From Amanita rubescens (taxonomy: Eukaryota > Basidiomycota > Agaricomycetes > Agaricales > Amanitaceae): a DNA stretch of 64,000 bases. The stretch's first letter is position 1; every line of letters starts with the position of its first letter. The stretch covers positions 682,001 to 746,000 of the forward strand of contig WION01000007.1 in NCBI GenBank assembly GCA_015039365.1, read 5' to 3'. The notes under the pieces are model-generated. The model was not told the DNA's origin. It ran no database searches and worked only from the letters and a program-made list of their open reading frames with translations. A program made the translations under genes and the position numbers. This document shows positions 1 through 11,302 of this stretch, piece after piece.

Positions 1-3000
1 CACGGGCAATCCAGACTCTCCCTATTCACTTGAGCGTGAAGATGTACAAGGTATGCACTGCAGCATTTCGTGCTTGTTATCAATTCTCTGAGCTCATGTG
101 GTGCTCATATTAGGCCTTCTACGCATCTTTGATGACCTTGCGGAATATGCAAACCAAGATTCAATGGCACTCAAGGCGGTGAGCGAATGTCGGGGTGCTT
201 TGAATAAGCTTGTGAGCAAGATGGATAGCCTTGAGCCAAGCTTTGATAAAATTGCCGAACGCTCATGCAAGTGTCAAGTTACATTTTTCTCAGAGATGAC
301 TAATGCTTCGAACAGTGCTATCCGCTTCGAGACTATCCTCATCTCGCAAACGTTGTAAGCATCTATGTAGATGTATCACAGACATGCTTTTCTCATTAAT
401 TTTAGCATTGGAGGTGGAGGAGCAAATGTTTCAGGAACTTGTCGAACAGCTTCGAATCGCTCAAGAGACCAACTCCCATCAGGAATCCATCTTTCAGGCA
501 GAGCGCCTTAGCATGCAAGCAGAGATACAGAGGTTAAAGACTGAGATGAAGAACGCTGAGGCATCTGCTTCTTCGGGGCATGAACACGCCGATCGCTTGG
601 AAAGAGAGCTGCACCAAGCTCGGTCCCAGACGGAGGCTGACTCAACAGCGCGGAAGATCGTGGAGGAGAGAAATGCGGATTTGGCCAAGGATCTGGAGAG
701 TCAGGGCCAAGAACTTGCTAGGGCCCTTGCGGATGCCACTGAATTGGCGAGTACCGCTGAAATGTTGAAACAAGAGTTGAAACGAGCGAAGGCAGAGGCA
801 GAGGAAGTGAAGGTTTTGGAAAAGAGGAACGAAGAGAAGGTTCAGGCGCTGTGTGATATACAAGCGAAGCATTTGAGGGAATTGGAAGAAGCCCGTGCCA
901 GAGGAGAGAACTTGGAAGCCCAAATTAAGGCCGCAAGGTCGGAAAGCGAAGAAGTGCACACGGCGTTACGGGAAGCGAGGTCGGATAAGGAACGATTGCT
1001 CAGAGTCCAGGCGTCAGAGCATGACAGGATCATCCGGGATCACATTGCCGAGGCAGACGGTGACCGAGCGGTTTTAGAGCGGCAATTCCATGAACTCAAG
1101 GCATTGAACGAGCTTACCGAGCGGCAGGTCAAAGACTTCAAGGCCGATATTGAAATTGCAAATTCTGATGCAGTTGGACTGAGGGAGGAGCTACAGCGTG
1201 TAGAGCATGAGCTCAGAGATGCCAGGCACATGGAGCAGTTGCTACGGGAGGATTTGAGGACCGGACAGCTGTCGCAGGCGACGTTCGAGCAACGTCTTGA
1301 AGAGAGCGACCGACTGATTGCGCAAATTTTGAACGTTGCCATTCAGTTCAGGGACACGCATGTGAAGGCGCTTCGGGCCGCTCAAGTGATGGTTATACCT
1401 CCTGGGTCATCTAAAAGTCATTCTCAACCCAATCAACAAGGTGCAAACGGCAGCCCACCTCGTGCAGATTCCCCCGCTGCGTTGTTCACCTCGCTGCGGC
1501 ACAGCACAATGATCACTGAGGCCCTGCACGGTGCCTTGGACGAACTGCCTTCGATCGATCCATCTGATCCCACTATCGCTCTAGAAGCTCTACGGAGCTT
1601 TGACCATGACCAATTCCTCGAGGCAATCGGCAAAGCCGCTAGTACCATACGGAAGTGGCAAAGACAATGCCGAGATTACCGAGAGAAGGCAAAGGGCAAG
1701 ATTTCATTCAGAAATTTCGCTAAAGGTGATCTTGCGCTCTTTCTCCCTACCAGAAACTCCATAAGCAAACCCTGGGCTGCATTTAATGGTAAGTGTTGTG
1801 TTTTGCTCTATCCATTTCCCTGCAATGTGCTTATGTCCAATGTTTTTCCTTCGCCCTCAGTTTCATTCCCGCATTACTTCCTACAAGTGACAGGTCACCT
1901 GGCAGAGCAACTGAAAACGCGAGAATGGATTGTTGCTCGAATAACATCCATAACGGAGCGTATCGTTAACCAACAGGTATGCCATTTGATTTGCGAAGGT
2001 AACTTAGGGTCATCATATGCTTCTACAGGACCCTTCGACTAACCCATACGGTCTCGGAGATGGAGTCAAGTACTATATGCTCGAGGTCGAAGATTGGACG
2101 CAACCCAGTCACAATAAACGGCGGGGAGGGGTATCAAAAAAGGGTGCAAACGACAGCGAGACAAGGGAACCAATCTTTCAACCTTCGTCAAGCCCCTTGC
2201 CCCTTGTTGCACCAGGACCACCAGAGGATGAGGTCGAGGATGTCCGAGAAACAGCGTCACCCAATTCGCGACATTTCCCGGTGCGCACAAGGGCGAATTC
2301 ATCCCCATCTTCTCGCCCTTCCTCATTGTCACGACTGTTAGCTCAAGCACCCGTCAATGCAGATTCCCAGCAACTGGAAGACCTAGATCCTTCCGTTTCA
2401 TCGTTACGGGAAATGGTAACTAAACCATCATCGTACCACCCAGCTAAGGTACCAACGCCCCTAACTTCCTCACCTCAAACATTATCGCCAACAATACCTG
2501 ATGCCTCTTTGCCTATGGGACATCTACCTGCGGTTCCGTCACCTTTACGCCCAGGATCTCGCTCATCTCGTATGTCGACAGGGTCAAAATTCTCAGCAGC
2601 TCGGTTGCCAGTATTAGCGGGCGCAATCGCAGGCTCCTCTGGAACTGTGAAGGCGGCCCCGACTACGGCATTATCGGAGGAACAACCAACTATACCGACT
2701 TCCACTTCTCCTGGGGATGCCAATCCATTTGGCTCGCCGCCAACACCCTCGCCGCCTGATGAACCAATATCTGGAGGCATAAGCAATGTTCTTCATGAGA
2801 GAAGAAGGTCCATATCATTGCAACCATCACGAACATATCCAATATCTCCCCAGACAATAGCTGGAGAGACCGTCAAAGCGACTGCAACCAGCACTCTCGC
2901 TAGTCTGGCAAACTCCCTGGGGTTTGGAAGACGGAAGAATTCTATACCACACTATCCAGTGCCTTCACGGTTATCAAAAGTAACAGAAACCGGTAACAGT

Positions 3001-3081
3001 AATTCCCCCACGGGAAGCATTTCTAATCTCGCTCCAAGCCCTGAGGGTTCTTCAGCGAGTGACTTGCTAAGGAAATTTTAG
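1..3081 (+). CDS. ATG11: Autophagy protein Atg11 (3' part, truncated by window edge)
   Basis: This is the C-terminal part of the selective-autophagy scaffold Atg11, which links cargo receptors to the Atg1 kinase complex. A very long charged coiled coil (about 415-1370) is followed by the family's C-terminal block (FRNFAKGDLALFLPTRN, PWAAFN, HYFL, REWIVARI, then DPSTNPYGLGDGVKYYMLEV), and then a Ser/Pro-rich tail ending at 3081. Clear introns are 51..113, 1789..1860 (72 nt, no stop) and 1977..2028. Another intron ends near 405 with a TTTTAG acceptor; the best-looking donor (355) does not keep frame, so that junction is unresolved. The first exon lies outside the window. The identification rests on the C-terminal claw-like block and is strong; the long Ser/Pro tail is longer than I expect for the family. 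Confidence 0.88.
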
Positions 3082-4770
3082 GTTAAACGTCTACGAACCC
3101 TTCTGTTAGAGTTGTAGACATTAATGCATCGCTTTCAACATTGAAAGACTTTGACCGCACTGTATTGTATGTGTTCTTCAACTTTGTACATGTTACGTTT
3201 TAGCATTCTTTACTCACGCATATCCATCTTGTGTCAATGCATTATCTTTCACTCTACCAAATTTCCGAGGCGGTTTCATGTGTCTAGAACTGACAAGTTT
3301 CAGTTTCAATACAAATGATGAGATAACCTTGGTCACTGTTCTATCTTTGTGGTCAGCCTGTGTGAGTTCAAGATATCCGAATAGAATATCTAAAAAACAA
3401 CAGGATTTTTTCATATCAGAGAAGCGAATGGTTTTTCGCATGGTGATAGCGGATTATACAGGATCTTCTGAGCCTCCACATTCATACTTTCATCTGCGTT
3501 GAATATTCTCGGTCTCTCATGGCATGCTCCCCATCTTATTTACTTCTCCTGCATTTTTATAATCATTAGCGATCCCCATCTCTCCGGCGCAGACGACATA
3601 GGCTGACGATCAAAACCCCTGCTATCACAAGGTACGAAGCGATCTTTCCGAGTCTGAATCTTCTAGCCAAACCCTTTTCGAGTCAAATTCGATTGTCAGT
3701 CTTGTAATCATATGCCCTTCAGGCTTCGAGCTACAACCGCCGGTCTTTGATATCATCCCCAGCACATGATTTCCCTCGCTAGGCGACGCCCCTTGTCCCT
3801 TGCCTCTTTCTAGATTGAGGATGCTTTTATCTCCTACCACGGCCACTCAGGCTATCCTGGTATACAGCTCCCGACAACACTTTCACGGCAGTCAACCACT
3901 GCTGCTCGTCAGCCTCGAAGCAAAAATGTTATCTCGCCATGCCAAATAGAAAATCAACAGCAATGATAAGCCACAGTAATGCATTCAGGCAATGTAAAAA
4001 CTACGGTGCTGTATAGTAGAAACGTCTCGATGGTTCCGGATGATAAGCTTATCACTATGATCCGTGGATCCACGCAAGGCACATATGATTTTACAGCTGT
4101 GATAGATCGACTCGTGGCAGGTGCGTTTTGATACCGATACATATATGGAAAATGAGTCTTGTACATATATGATCGGAACTCGACCTCAGCGCTTGGAGGA
4201 TTGCATTGTCCTTATCAATGCTATCACATGTACGAAGGGAACCATAGGGCCCTGTATAAAGAACATTGACCCTTAAATTTTCCTGCTGTAGTCAATTAAG
4301 GATGCATAATGGATGAAGGGATGGCTGGACTCCACAAACGAGCGCCTTGCACAATGAGGGCCTCCGCCACTGGTGTCACACGCGCCGCACGGCGGAGATC
4401 TGTTGGCAAAGGAACAGAGTTGATAGATGAAGTTAATAACCGTGCTGATCGTGGAACGGAACTTCAAGCGTGGTGTGGAGAATCTGGGGATGTTCTCAAC
4501 GTGGCTTTGTTAGTCCCGGCAACCACGGAAACCTGGACATCTCGGTCTCGATAAACGTGTTTGGAGTTATCTAGTAAAAGCCTTTCGACTATCGAGAAAC
4601 TTGTTTTGTGTTTTTTTTCGTGAATCAAAGTCGTGATTGTCAGCCATATCAGAGTCAGCCTCGAGAGGAGTAATTGCCAGCCGCATCGGAGAAAAGGAAT
4701 GGCAGCCTCAAGAGGAACAAAATCTCTCTAGTTCTTCTATTCTCGCTCATTGCTGGTCCTCGTTGTCAAT
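3082..4770. other. Gene-poor spacer between ATG11 and the M35 protease
   Basis: I see no convincing gene here. Open frames are short (under 85 codons), sit on both strands, lack recognisable motifs and are not joined by good splice sites. An 81-codon plus-strand frame at 4309..4554 has an ATG but no family resemblance I can see. T-rich tracts near 4600-4620 could be promoter sequence for the downstream protease. Confidence 0.5.
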
Positions 4771-6192
4771 ATGAAAAAAGCCGTGATCATGATGCTCTTC
4801 TTCTGCGACGCGTTTGCAACCAAATCGGTGGGATTAGACCTTTCCGGTAAGTGGTGCCTACTGTCTCGTTAGAATAAGCCTCCGAATGCGTACTTGCAGG
4901 TCCTGGTATCGTTGGGCTAGTTTCGGACTTCTTCATAATGGCCAACATAACCAACACGGGGAATGAGTCGCTGCGTTTGTTGCACCATCCCAACTCTTTA
5001 ATCTCCAACCTCCCTACGGAGAAATTCCACGCAGTCAGAAAGGAAGGCCAAAAGGTACCTGCGTTCATAGGAGTACGGGCAAAGTTTGTACAGGAAACGG
5101 CGGCCGCTAAAGGAGCTTATACTTACATTTCGCCGGGCGAGTCTGTCGAAGTGACGCATGATGGTAATTGCAAAGGCGCCGCATCGATCTCGATTCTAAT
5201 CTTTTAATTTCCCAGTGAGCGAGATCTACGACTTTTCTTCTGCCGGGGGAGGAACGTACACCCTTACGCCATCGTTCCCGACTTTCTTTGTCCTAGATCG
5301 TGTGGACAAGAATGGCCGTTTTATCATCGAAAAGCTTGAGGTTTCATCATTCGATCCCGTGGCCGTCATCGTGCTTGATGACGCCCTATCCACGACTAGT
5401 TCCTTATCCAAGACTGTTGGCCGTAGGGCTAGCCGCATCATGCGCGATGGCAGGAAAGACCAAGCGTCACATCTTCGTTGTAGTGAGTCTCAGCAAGCTG
5501 CACTTCGTGCCGCCGCCATTGCCGCACAGGGGCTCGCGAATGAGGCCTATGAGTTTGTGTTTTCCACGTCGCGTGTTCAGGAGGTATTGATCCGCCCATC
5601 GTATAGGTATCTTCAAGATCTGTCTCCCCAATCGCCCTCTCCGAGTGAACGTTATCAAACTTGGTTCGGAGAAATAACCAAGCCGAATTATGACACTGTC
5701 AAGATGCATTATGGGTTGATCAAAGACAGCGACTTTTCTTCGTATACGTACGATTGCACATGCAACGAGAACTCGGTGTATGCATTTGTAAGGGCCATCC
5801 AGTTCGTTTCCCTTCCCCTTGTTTGGCACATCTAATTATACCCTGTTTCCAGATGCGGTGTCGTTTACATTTGTGGGAAGGAGTATTTTCTCCGTTATCT
5901 TGGATGCCCATCTGACGCACACATGCAGGCGCATTTTGGACTGCACCTCCTATAGGTGTCGATTCACAGGTCCGTTGCCCCGAACGTATCTTCTAACTAG
6001 CGCCCTAAATAAGTTCGGCAGGGGGGTACTCTCCTTCACGAGTCTTCTCACTTCACGTGCAATGGTGGCACTATGGATTATGTCTATGGCCAAGATGACT
6101 CAAAGTCCCTTGCAGCGAACGACCCAGATACAGCTGTTATGAATGCGGATTCACATGAGTATTTTGCAGAGAACCCATCGGCGCTAGTGTAG
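4771..6192 (+). CDS. Secreted M35 (aspzincin) metalloendopeptidase, deuterolysin / peptidyl-Lys type; splice sites degraded
   Basis: A zinc endopeptidase of family M35, which basidiomycetes secrete for protein degradation. The product starts with a short hydrophobic segment (MKKAVIMMLFFCDAFA). It has the pro/beta region with NITNTGNESLRLL and SVEVTHD, then RYQTWFG, the YTYDCTC cysteine motif, the catalytic HESSH and the third zinc ligand in GTMDYVYGQ, ending with MNADSHEYFAEN near the stop at 6190. Introns 4847..4899 and 5164..5215 are clean. Around 5785-5940 the conserved reading (YAF...YPVSRCGVVYIC...AFWTAPP) is visible, but no AG acceptor sits before the YP segment, and the next junction needs a weak GTGGGA donor. 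The active site is intact, yet correct splicing is doubtful, so this could be a decaying copy. Confidence 0.82.
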
Positions 6193-6530
6193 TACCATAC
6201 GGCTTCTGTACACGTTTACCACCGGCAAGGGTTCAAATTGTTCCGAGTAGTGGATTTGTACGTACACAGTGGCGAATGGTGAAGAAGGTCGGGGCGCAAG
6301 CCCCATTTCTGGTGGAGGGATTCCATAAGGCAGACGTCATGCTCACGATTATAGATGCCGTCGTTGAGCGACAGTGGGGGCACAGCAGACCCACAGCCAA
6401 CCGTGAGCCAAAAGCGTGCTAGCCTGGACATTGGAAGGTCGGCAACTAAACGATCTCCGTTAATTCTATTTTATTTCTCTACTTAAATAAATAACGTTCG
6501 ATTCGCAGGGACAGTTCCAACTCGCCTCTG
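6193..6530. other. Intergenic spacer
   Basis: Short region between the M35 gene and the next plus-strand gene. I see no coding potential supported by splice sites. It presumably holds the protease 3' UTR and the promoter of the downstream gene (an A/T-rich segment with TATTTTATTTC near 6465-6480). Confidence 0.4.
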
Positions 6531-7261
6531 ATGTTCTTCCGCCTTACCACTGCTGATTCCCCTCCCCAGTCCTCTCGTCCCATACCCTCTGTCCACTCTC
6601 CCGACCACAAGGGAGGTCTCACCTTCACAAAATTATGTCTCAAGCTCAAACGCCATGGAACCTCCGAGTCAGCCGAATCCAGGGATGAGCGCACATCGCA
6701 GTGTTCTCTACCGCCACTTAATGGCTCCCCAGCCCAGACTCTTCCTACACCTCCCCCATCCCCTCAACAAACTAGAGCCCCTTCAGAAGGCACCACTTCT
6801 TCTTCATCTCCACAGTCCCCATTCACGTCTGCCGCGTCTTCCCCCCAATCTAGCCCTACCAGGTCTCCCAAACGAAAGCACCACGCCGAATTCTCATCTG
6901 GACAAATACCCCTCTCCCACCCTGGAATCGCGGAGCATGCTTGCCCGCGAAGAGAATCCATCGAAAGACTAGATACCTACCACTGTACAGACGGCGTCAA
7001 CGTTCCCGTCCTCCTTCGCAGCACCAGAACAGAACTGATAGACATCGCTTCTATCCTGGGCGCCAACGCGCTCGTAGAAGAACAGTACGTATCTCTAACC
7101 CTTTGCGCCGCTCAAACCGCGCGTTGCTTTGACAAGTTTTGCTAAATTCGTGATTTTTTAGGTGGAGATGTACTATTTACGGACCCAGGGGCCGAAACAA
7201 ACTTATGTACAAGATTCAGGTGATTTTTCCTCACGCAACACCACAGGATATCGATCGCTGA
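6531..7261 (+). CDS. Hypothetical Ser/Pro-rich protein with a small conserved-looking C-terminal domain
   Basis: Not recognised. The ATG at 6531 opens a roughly 185-codon exon rich in Ser, Pro and Thr (about residues 45-115 look disordered, with the basic patch SPKRKHH). It is followed by a folded-looking stretch (YHCTDGVNVPVLLRSTRTELIDI, shown here only as landmarks YHCTDG and TELIDI). A consensus intron (GTACGT...TTTTTAG, 7085..7161) joins it to a second exon reading WRCTIYGPRGRNK and ending in VIFPHATPQDIDR and a TGA at 7259. The smooth frame across the intron supports a real gene. A second intron after 7219 is possible, so the C-terminus is less certain. Confidence 0.55.
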
Positions 7262-8279
7262 CCTGGTGTCGTACACAGATACACTACAAGGCCCAAGCTA
7301 CGCGCTCAACTTTAGCCGATCCCCATCAACCTGTCGCGTTGGACCAAACGCGCAGTATACCAGGTCTCATGACCGTCGTGCGACGAAACGAAGATTAAGC
7401 GTTCCAGGTCTCCGTAACGGACATCAACCGTCCCTTAAGTTTGTTAGCATTGCCACACGGGCAATTAGCTCACGCGTTCCTTTCACATTCCCTTCTTCCT
7501 TCTTTCACAGATGTACTCTAGATCATGGACCATCTTGCATGAAAAAGTAGAAACTTGTACAGCATGTATACTTCATATCCTTCACTGTTACCCATCTCGT
7601 TTTAATAGGTCATCATTGTCATTTGATACATGCTTCATCACGGGCTACGTTGTACATTGTTAATTTATCACGACAGAATACAAAGTAAAATTAAAACAAT
7701 TGTCCTCGGTCTCACGGAACTTCAATAGTACGGCAACAGGGAGTGATATGCTCGTTTTGCCGCGCTCGGGCCTCGATTGCCGAATGTTCCGCCGATTGTG
7801 CCGACTGTTTGCACAAATGTCCCCCGGTCACCGGTGACCCGGCACATGTACCTTCCTTATTTAGCTAAGACTTCCTCATTTAGTTAAGGACGTTCCTGGG
7901 GGACAAAGAGAGCGTAAAGAGATCGTAAAGAGAGGGCCAAAGAGAGCGCCCCTCTTAGGTACTAATTGACGCTCACTCGAGACAAAGAGAATGTAAAGAG
8001 AAATCATTATTGCATTTAGAATGAGAGCCATTGAGAGGCAGAGTAGTATTGCTATTAGCCTATTCGCCCCACTGCTATTACTCAACATTTACGATAACCA
8101 AAGTCTGTATAGTGCCCAGTATGAAGATGAAAAGGTATCTATACTATGATATCGTATTTGAAAATGAAAGGTGAAAGGTGAAAAACAATGGCAGTACGGA
8201 GAAATCGCAAGAATGTAAACCGACAGTAATGATAGATTGAGCAACACGTACTACGAGATTGGGTCCTGGGCACCCCTCT
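7262..8279. other. Intergenic region with dispersed-repeat sequence and purine-rich short repeats
   Basis: No gene seen. The stretch holds a dispersed repeat fragment (7728-7870, listed separately), a short near-palindrome around CCGGTCACCGGTGACCCGG (7826-7844), a degenerate direct repeat around CCTTATTTAGCTAAGA / CTCATTTAGTTAAGGA (7854-7888), and irregular units of the AAAGAGAGCGT type at about 7908-7955 and 7981-8000. It probably also contains the alpha-kinase 3' UTR. Confidence 0.5.
7728..7870. repeat. Dispersed repeat fragment sharing 42 identical bases with the 3' end of the HET-C gene
   Basis: Bases 7728..7769 are an exact reverse complement of 17670..17711, which encodes the last codons of the HET-C gene. 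The frame reads DMLVLPRSGLDCRMF, against DMLVLPRSA and stop in HET-C. The sequence continues to about 7870 with an unmatched GC-rich palindrome. Sharing between unrelated loci 10 kb apart suggests a dispersed, probably non-autonomous repeat. Its outer limits are estimated. Confidence 0.55.
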
Positions 8280-11206
8280 TCAATCATCCGAACCTTCTGC
8301 ATCCTCTGAATTACCTTCCGAGCTGTTGTCCATATCACCGACTTGATTGCGCACATTTGAAACACCAGGCGTGGCCACATGGTCGTCGTCATTGTCGGAA
8401 GGGGGCGCATTGAGGTCATCAAACTCGCCCGCAATGCCAAAAGCAAGGCAGAACTCGTTATCGCAGATATGCCTGACCTCAAATTCGTTGAATAAATCAG
8501 CTATATTTCCTTCCCCGAAGATATTATCGCCCAGCAATCTAGAAAGTAATTAGTCAGGGTAATACACGAAAGAACTGTACATTACTCGTTGGTCATGATT
8601 TGAGGGTCAGTCAACAAAGTGTTTCCACCTAACGCTATCAGGATCCCGGCGTCATTACATGACAGCAATGCCTACCTTGATAATCGCTCACAAAAGCCAG
8701 CTTTCCAAATTCCACGTACTGAACGTGTTGAGTGAAGCAAAGGAATCGAGCACGGTAGCCATCTTCTTCGTCGAGGTTTTCTACAGGTATTGGCAAGTTG
8801 TTGTTGACATACTTCCTGAATTTACCCTGCGCCGTCTCCGATGTATCGATCCATTCTTCGATAAGGAAAGCTTGACGATTAGCAACCTCCTCACCCTCCA
8901 TGCCGTAGCCAGCCTCCACAAACCTGAACTCTGGAATCGTCACCTTATTCACCGGGGTCCTTTTTGACATCCATTTGTAGACAAACTCTAGCAGGGCTCT
9001 CCCAAAAACAAGTGCTCCCAACTCCGTTTTCAACCTTCTTTCCTGTTCCAGAAATGGGTAGATTTTCAACGGTTGGTCCGGCAAAGTCTGTTTGACAGCC
9101 TGCTTCGCACAGACCTTCTTGGAACTCCCACCAAACAAGGGTCGTTCGGGATTTGCTACGTAAGCCACCTTGAATGTGCCCTTGCGTTGCGTTTGCCTAT
9201 CAGTTGATATCGTCGTCTTCACGATTATCGGGTCATTGCTAGTGAACCGGCAAGCGTCTGCTTTGATCTGTTGCAGGTCCTCATATCCGGGTTGCCAGAG
9301 GTAAAAGAAGAGCAGCGTATGGACCCTTAGCTTAGCTGCTTTATGTATTAAGTATCGGCAGCTATGTGTCAAGTTAGAAGTAGCTTACCACTGCGGTCAT
9401 GCACAATCTTGTCGGTGTGTCTCCTTTGCGCCCTTAAGGCACTGGCCATTGCGTTCTTGTCCAGAGACGGCAAGGCCGTAGTTTGGATGTCTCTGGCCAC
9501 CTTTCCCTGGGGAGCTGCAGTGGGAGCTCTCCGTTCCCCAATGATTTCAATGTCGACATCTTTCGTCGAGTCCTGGCCGTCGTTAAGAGAGGGATTAAAC
9601 CAAGGCTCGTCAGCCACCTTTCTGACACGCCGAGGCCTTGGACCGGTAGCGATCTTGCTTCATCAGATTGATGAAACAAATTGAAGTATACGTATAACAC
9701 ACCCGTTTGCTTTCATTCCCGTAATCCGATTTGGAGTCGATGGTGTTAGCGTGCGAGCGCTTCTGACCAATGTCGTATCCCTGAGATGCTGTCGAGTCCT
9801 GGCCGTCGTTAAGAGAGGGATTAAACAATGGCTCGTCAGCCACCTTTCTGACACGCCGAGGCCTTGGACCGGTAGCAATCTTGCTTCATCAGATTGATGG
9901 GACAAATTGAAGTATACGTATAACACACCCATTTGTTTTCATTCCCAAAATCCGATTTGGAGTCGATGGTGTTAGCGTGCAAGCGTTTCTGACCAATATC
10001 ATATCCCTGAGATGCTAATGCCAGATTTTGGCTCTCCTTCACGTACGTCAGCATCAGCTGTCATAAGTAAGACATGTCTCGAATAGTACCGTATCATTTT
10101 TCCTAAGCTCCGCCTGTTCACGATTCTGTTCTGCTAATTCTATTATTTCCTGAGGCACCACAACCTTTATGGGGACCGCCTTCTGGTGAGGACTAATGGA
10201 AACCGCCTTTTTCTTCCCTTTCTGGTCGAAGAATCTATAGCGAATAAATCTTGGACCAGTACCATCTTTGTTTTCACTGAGGCGAACGTTATTATCCCAA
10301 GTCAGAAATACGTTCTCCGGTATTAGAATCGTCTCTTTGTATTTCTTCGTCCAATACGGCTCCAATCGCTTCCACATCTCTTCTCGTAATTGTTCGTACG
10401 AGACGTTGATATCAGTCAAATACGACGTTTCCTGGAAGGGTATGAGACATTGTTCAAGACCACCGTTCGCGAGCCGCTCACCCCTAGCCTAACCATGGTC
10501 TTTTTGCTTGGTACCGAATAGCATAGCACCCCACTAATAGGCGCATCATCTGACTGTCCCGATGCATTTGATTTTTTCGCCCACTTGCTACGATCTTCGT
10601 GAAAATGGTGGTTTTGAACAGGGCGCACAGCCGACATGCCTGCGGCTTGCTGTGATGGCCAAGATAGACCGTTATGCATGGGACCAGGTAAGTAGACATT
10701 TGGACGCATCGCTAGCGCTGAAGGAGCTCCCCAATGTGCCTGCACTGGCATCATGGGCTGCTGCATGCCCATAGGCCCCCACTCGGGAGCTCGCATCGCC
10801 ATAACTGGATCGCTTTCTTCTACACGGTGTTGCGACTTAATTCAGCCATATTTACATGAGAACACATAACTTACGTCCTCTTTGTGCTCGAGAAATTTCT
10901 TGGTGGACTTCTTTTTTGTGCTCCTCTTGGGCGCGCCTTAGATCATTCGCTGTAGATCGGATAGCTCAGTGATGGGTCACGGTACGCGCTGAGGAACACA
11001 CCTTGAGTTTGACTCAATGTCCTCTTCTCTACATAATATGCCAGGCATGTAGGGCAGACGCGTCGTCGTTGCTCTGTTCCATTTCCCGCTATTTCCGTCA
11101 GCTCCTCATACTTGAACTGTTTTTCTGCATTTTTGCAATACGCGCGCTCGCAACGCACGAAGGCAGGAAGATTAGAGAACTCGAATCCGGCGGGGGCTGT
11201 CGCCAT
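8280..11206 (-). CDS. Alpha-type (atypical) protein kinase with N-terminal Cys-rich domain
   Basis: Multi-exon gene. The N-terminal exon (ATG at 11206) has a zinc-binding-like pattern (CERAYC ... RRRVCPTCLAYY). A Gly/Met/Pro-rich linker (10416-10802), a charged segment and a repeated exon follow. The C-terminal alpha-kinase domain (about 9300 to 8280) contains KKVCAKQAVK (likely nucleotide-binding Lys), EEVANRQAFLIEEWID, FTQHVQYVEFGKLAFVSDYQG, FGEGNIADLF and the zinc-site-like HICDNEFC. The latter has Cys-x4-Cys rather than the Cys-x3-Cys I know from TRPM7-type kinases. Such kinases are amplified in mushroom genomes and lack the classical kinase fold. The tail is acidic (NSSEGNSEDAEGSDD). An internal tandem duplication (9565-10016) repeats one exon plus its intron. 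Only 97 bp separate the start from the upstream integrase stop. Confidence 0.82.
9565..10016. repeat. 226-bp tandem duplication inside the alpha-kinase gene
   Basis: Unit 1 (9565..9790) and unit 2 (9791..10016) are near-identical and abut directly. Each contains, on the minus strand, an exon with ASQGYDIGQKR..ANTIDSKSD and the following intron with its GTGTGTTATAC donor. Unit 1 differs by scattered point changes and a 1-2 base indel near the DEPLFN/DEPWFN region. If both are spliced, the kinase linker contains the same exon twice. Confidence 0.85.
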
Positions 11207-11302
11207 GGGTGTTCGAAAGGTAAAAAAATATTTCAAATGGGTGGGACCTTGGTTAATGCATTTTTGCGTATGAAACTCGGGCTTCCCGGTGTTGGACTTT
11301 AT

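Noticed and set aside
7908..8000. Purine-rich AAAGAGAGCGT-type repeats as a possible CRISPR-like or satellite array
   Set aside because: Units are irregular in length and sequence, there are no unique spacers, and the genome is eukaryotic; treated as low-complexity sequence.
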